Shown here one piece after another: positions 4,569 to 5,233 of a stretch of 5,233 nucleotides of DNA; position 1 is the first letter of the stretch; every line of letters starts with the position of its first letter. The DNA is taken from NCBI GenBank assembly GCA_011051925.1, contig DRKE01000475.1, positions 1 through 5,233 on the forward strand. Direction: 5' to 3'. Both the position numbers and the translations under genes were made by a program. The notes beneath the pieces are model-generated. The model was given only the letters and a program-made list of their open reading frames with translations, was not told the DNA's origin and did no database searches. The DNA is from Deltaproteobacteria bacterium (GTDB taxonomy: Bacteria > Myxococcota_A > UBA9160 > UBA4427).

Positions 4569-5233
4569 ATGGCGTCATGCCCCGATTCCCGTCGTCACGG
4601 GGTCTCCTCGCTTCGCGTCCGGCACCGCCCGGCATGGGCGAAGCTGGTTTTCTGCCTCATCGCGATCGTGGGGGGAGCGTGCGGCGAGGGCGATGGCGGG
4701 GAGCACCAACAACGAGGTGATCGATTCGGCGATGGAGATGCCGGAGCTCAGCACCTCGCCGCAGCTTCGGAGGCCGGGGAGCGTGTTCCGGAAATGTTCG
4801 TCGGGGCGGAGGAATGCATCGGATGCCATGACGAGGAAGGGGAACGCTGGCGCGGTTCGTACCACGATCGGTCGATGCAGGTGGCGAAGCCCGGGACCGT
4901 GCTCGGGCGATTCGACGGTTCGATCCTCCGGCGTTTCGACGAGACCTGGCGATTCGTTCGGGAAGAGGCGGATTTCTTCGTCGAGTACGAGACGGCCGGT
5001 CGGCCCGTCGAGCGGCTGCGGGTGACCCATACATTCGGATTCGAACCACTCCAGCAGTTTCTCGTGTCCGTTTCCGGCGGGCGGAAGCAGGCCCTTCCCG
5101 TCGCATGGGATTCACGTCCCGAAGCGGAAGGGGGGCAGCGATGGTTCGGACTCCAGCCCGGGGAACCCACGCCGCCGGGCGATCCGCTCCACTGGAAGGG
5201 TCTGGCCTACAACTGGAACAGCCAATGTGCATC
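4569..5233 (+). CDS. Multihaem cytochrome c family protein, N-terminal part (runs off window)
   Basis: This is the N-terminal 221 codons of an exported c-type cytochrome of the cytochrome c554/doubled-CXXCH kind that is often followed by TPR repeats. It is probably an extracytoplasmic electron carrier or enzyme. A basic N-terminus and hydrophobic core (26-37) form a signal peptide; C38 after GGA could be lipidated, though the lipobox is poor. A low-complexity Gly/Asp/Ala linker (39-72) leads to the haem site C83-I-G-C86-H87. H99 in YHDRSMQ is a likely second ligand. The stretch from THTFGFEPLQQFLV through GGRKQALPVAWDSRP and GGQRWFGLQPGE to GDPLHWKGLAYNWN is highly characteristic of the family. 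The last complete codons read Q-C220-A221, where relatives have a second CXXCH, so haem 2 probably starts at the edge. ATG 4569 is preceded by GAAGG eight bases upstream. The frame is open back to ATG 4449, but that version lacks a Shine-Dalgarno and would put a long tail before the signal peptide. Confidence 0.9.
   Translation, partial: MASCPDSRRHGVSSLRVRHRPAWAKLVFCLIAIVGGACGEGDGGEHQQRGDRFGDGDAGAQHLAAASEAGERVPEMFVGAEECIGCHDEEGERWRGSYHDRSMQVAKPGTVLGRFDGSILRRFDETWRFVREEADFFVEYETAGRPVERLRVTHTFGFEPLQQFLVSVSGGRKQALPVAWDSRPEAEGGQRWFGLQPGEPTPPGDPLHWKGLAYNWNSQCA

Noticed and set aside
3935..4720. Plus-strand open frame of 261 codons opposite the NrsF-like gene and into the cytochrome
   Set aside because: Shadow of the six-helix membrane protein gene, out of frame with the real cytochrome start, and without family features.
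4420..5233. ECF sigma factor gene on the minus strand upstream of the NrsF-like gene
   Set aside because: Minus-strand frames here are Arg/Pro-rich shadows of the cytochrome gene and show no sigma region 2 or 4 features. There is no room for a 170-residue sigma gene outside the cytochrome.

Overview
The window is GC-rich, densely coding bacterial DNA with seven protein genes: five complete, one cut at each edge. I see no RNA gene, insertion sequence, CRISPR array or phage signature. The gene content (a TRAP transporter with a TPR-type accessory lipoprotein, a NrsF-type anti-sigma factor, and a multihaem c-type cytochrome of the kind that is often joined to TPR repeats) suggests a Gram-negative, probably proteobacterial or myxobacterial-type (former Deltaproteobacteria) organism. 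The taxonomic guess is weak and rests on gene families only.

Left part, 1-2399, minus strand: a tightly overlapping operon tatT > dctP-like > dctQ-like, running off the left edge, where the large DctM permease would be expected. This is a TPAT (TPR-protein-associated TRAP transporter): an outer-membrane-type lipoprotein (TatT), a periplasmic binding protein and the membrane permease. The binding protein appears to carry Trp189 where ordinary DctP proteins have the arginine that holds the substrate carboxylate, so the ligand is probably not a simple organic acid.

Middle, 2400-3728: a 208-bp divergent intergenic region, then a plus-strand gene for a secreted SIMPL-domain (DUF541) protein with a very strong ribosome binding site. 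It converges after 23 bp on a minus-strand PaaI-like hotdog thioesterase gene.

Right part, 3729-5233: a minus-strand gene for a six-helix NrsF/DUF1109 membrane protein with the two family cysteines (C128, C178). It lies 55 bp upstream of the thioesterase gene and probably shares its transcript. No ECF sigma gene lies next to it, although its upstream region holds a match to the promoter type I recall for the NrsF-controlled sigma factor. Divergent from it, the plus-strand multihaem cytochrome gene runs off the right edge just as its second haem motif appears to begin. The 149-bp region between these two genes carries several short direct repeats and is the most likely regulatory hub in the window.

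The best candidates for something unusual are the substrate-site change in the TPAT binding protein, the NrsF-like gene without its partner sigma, and the 9-bp tandem duplication exactly at the tatT/dctP overlap.
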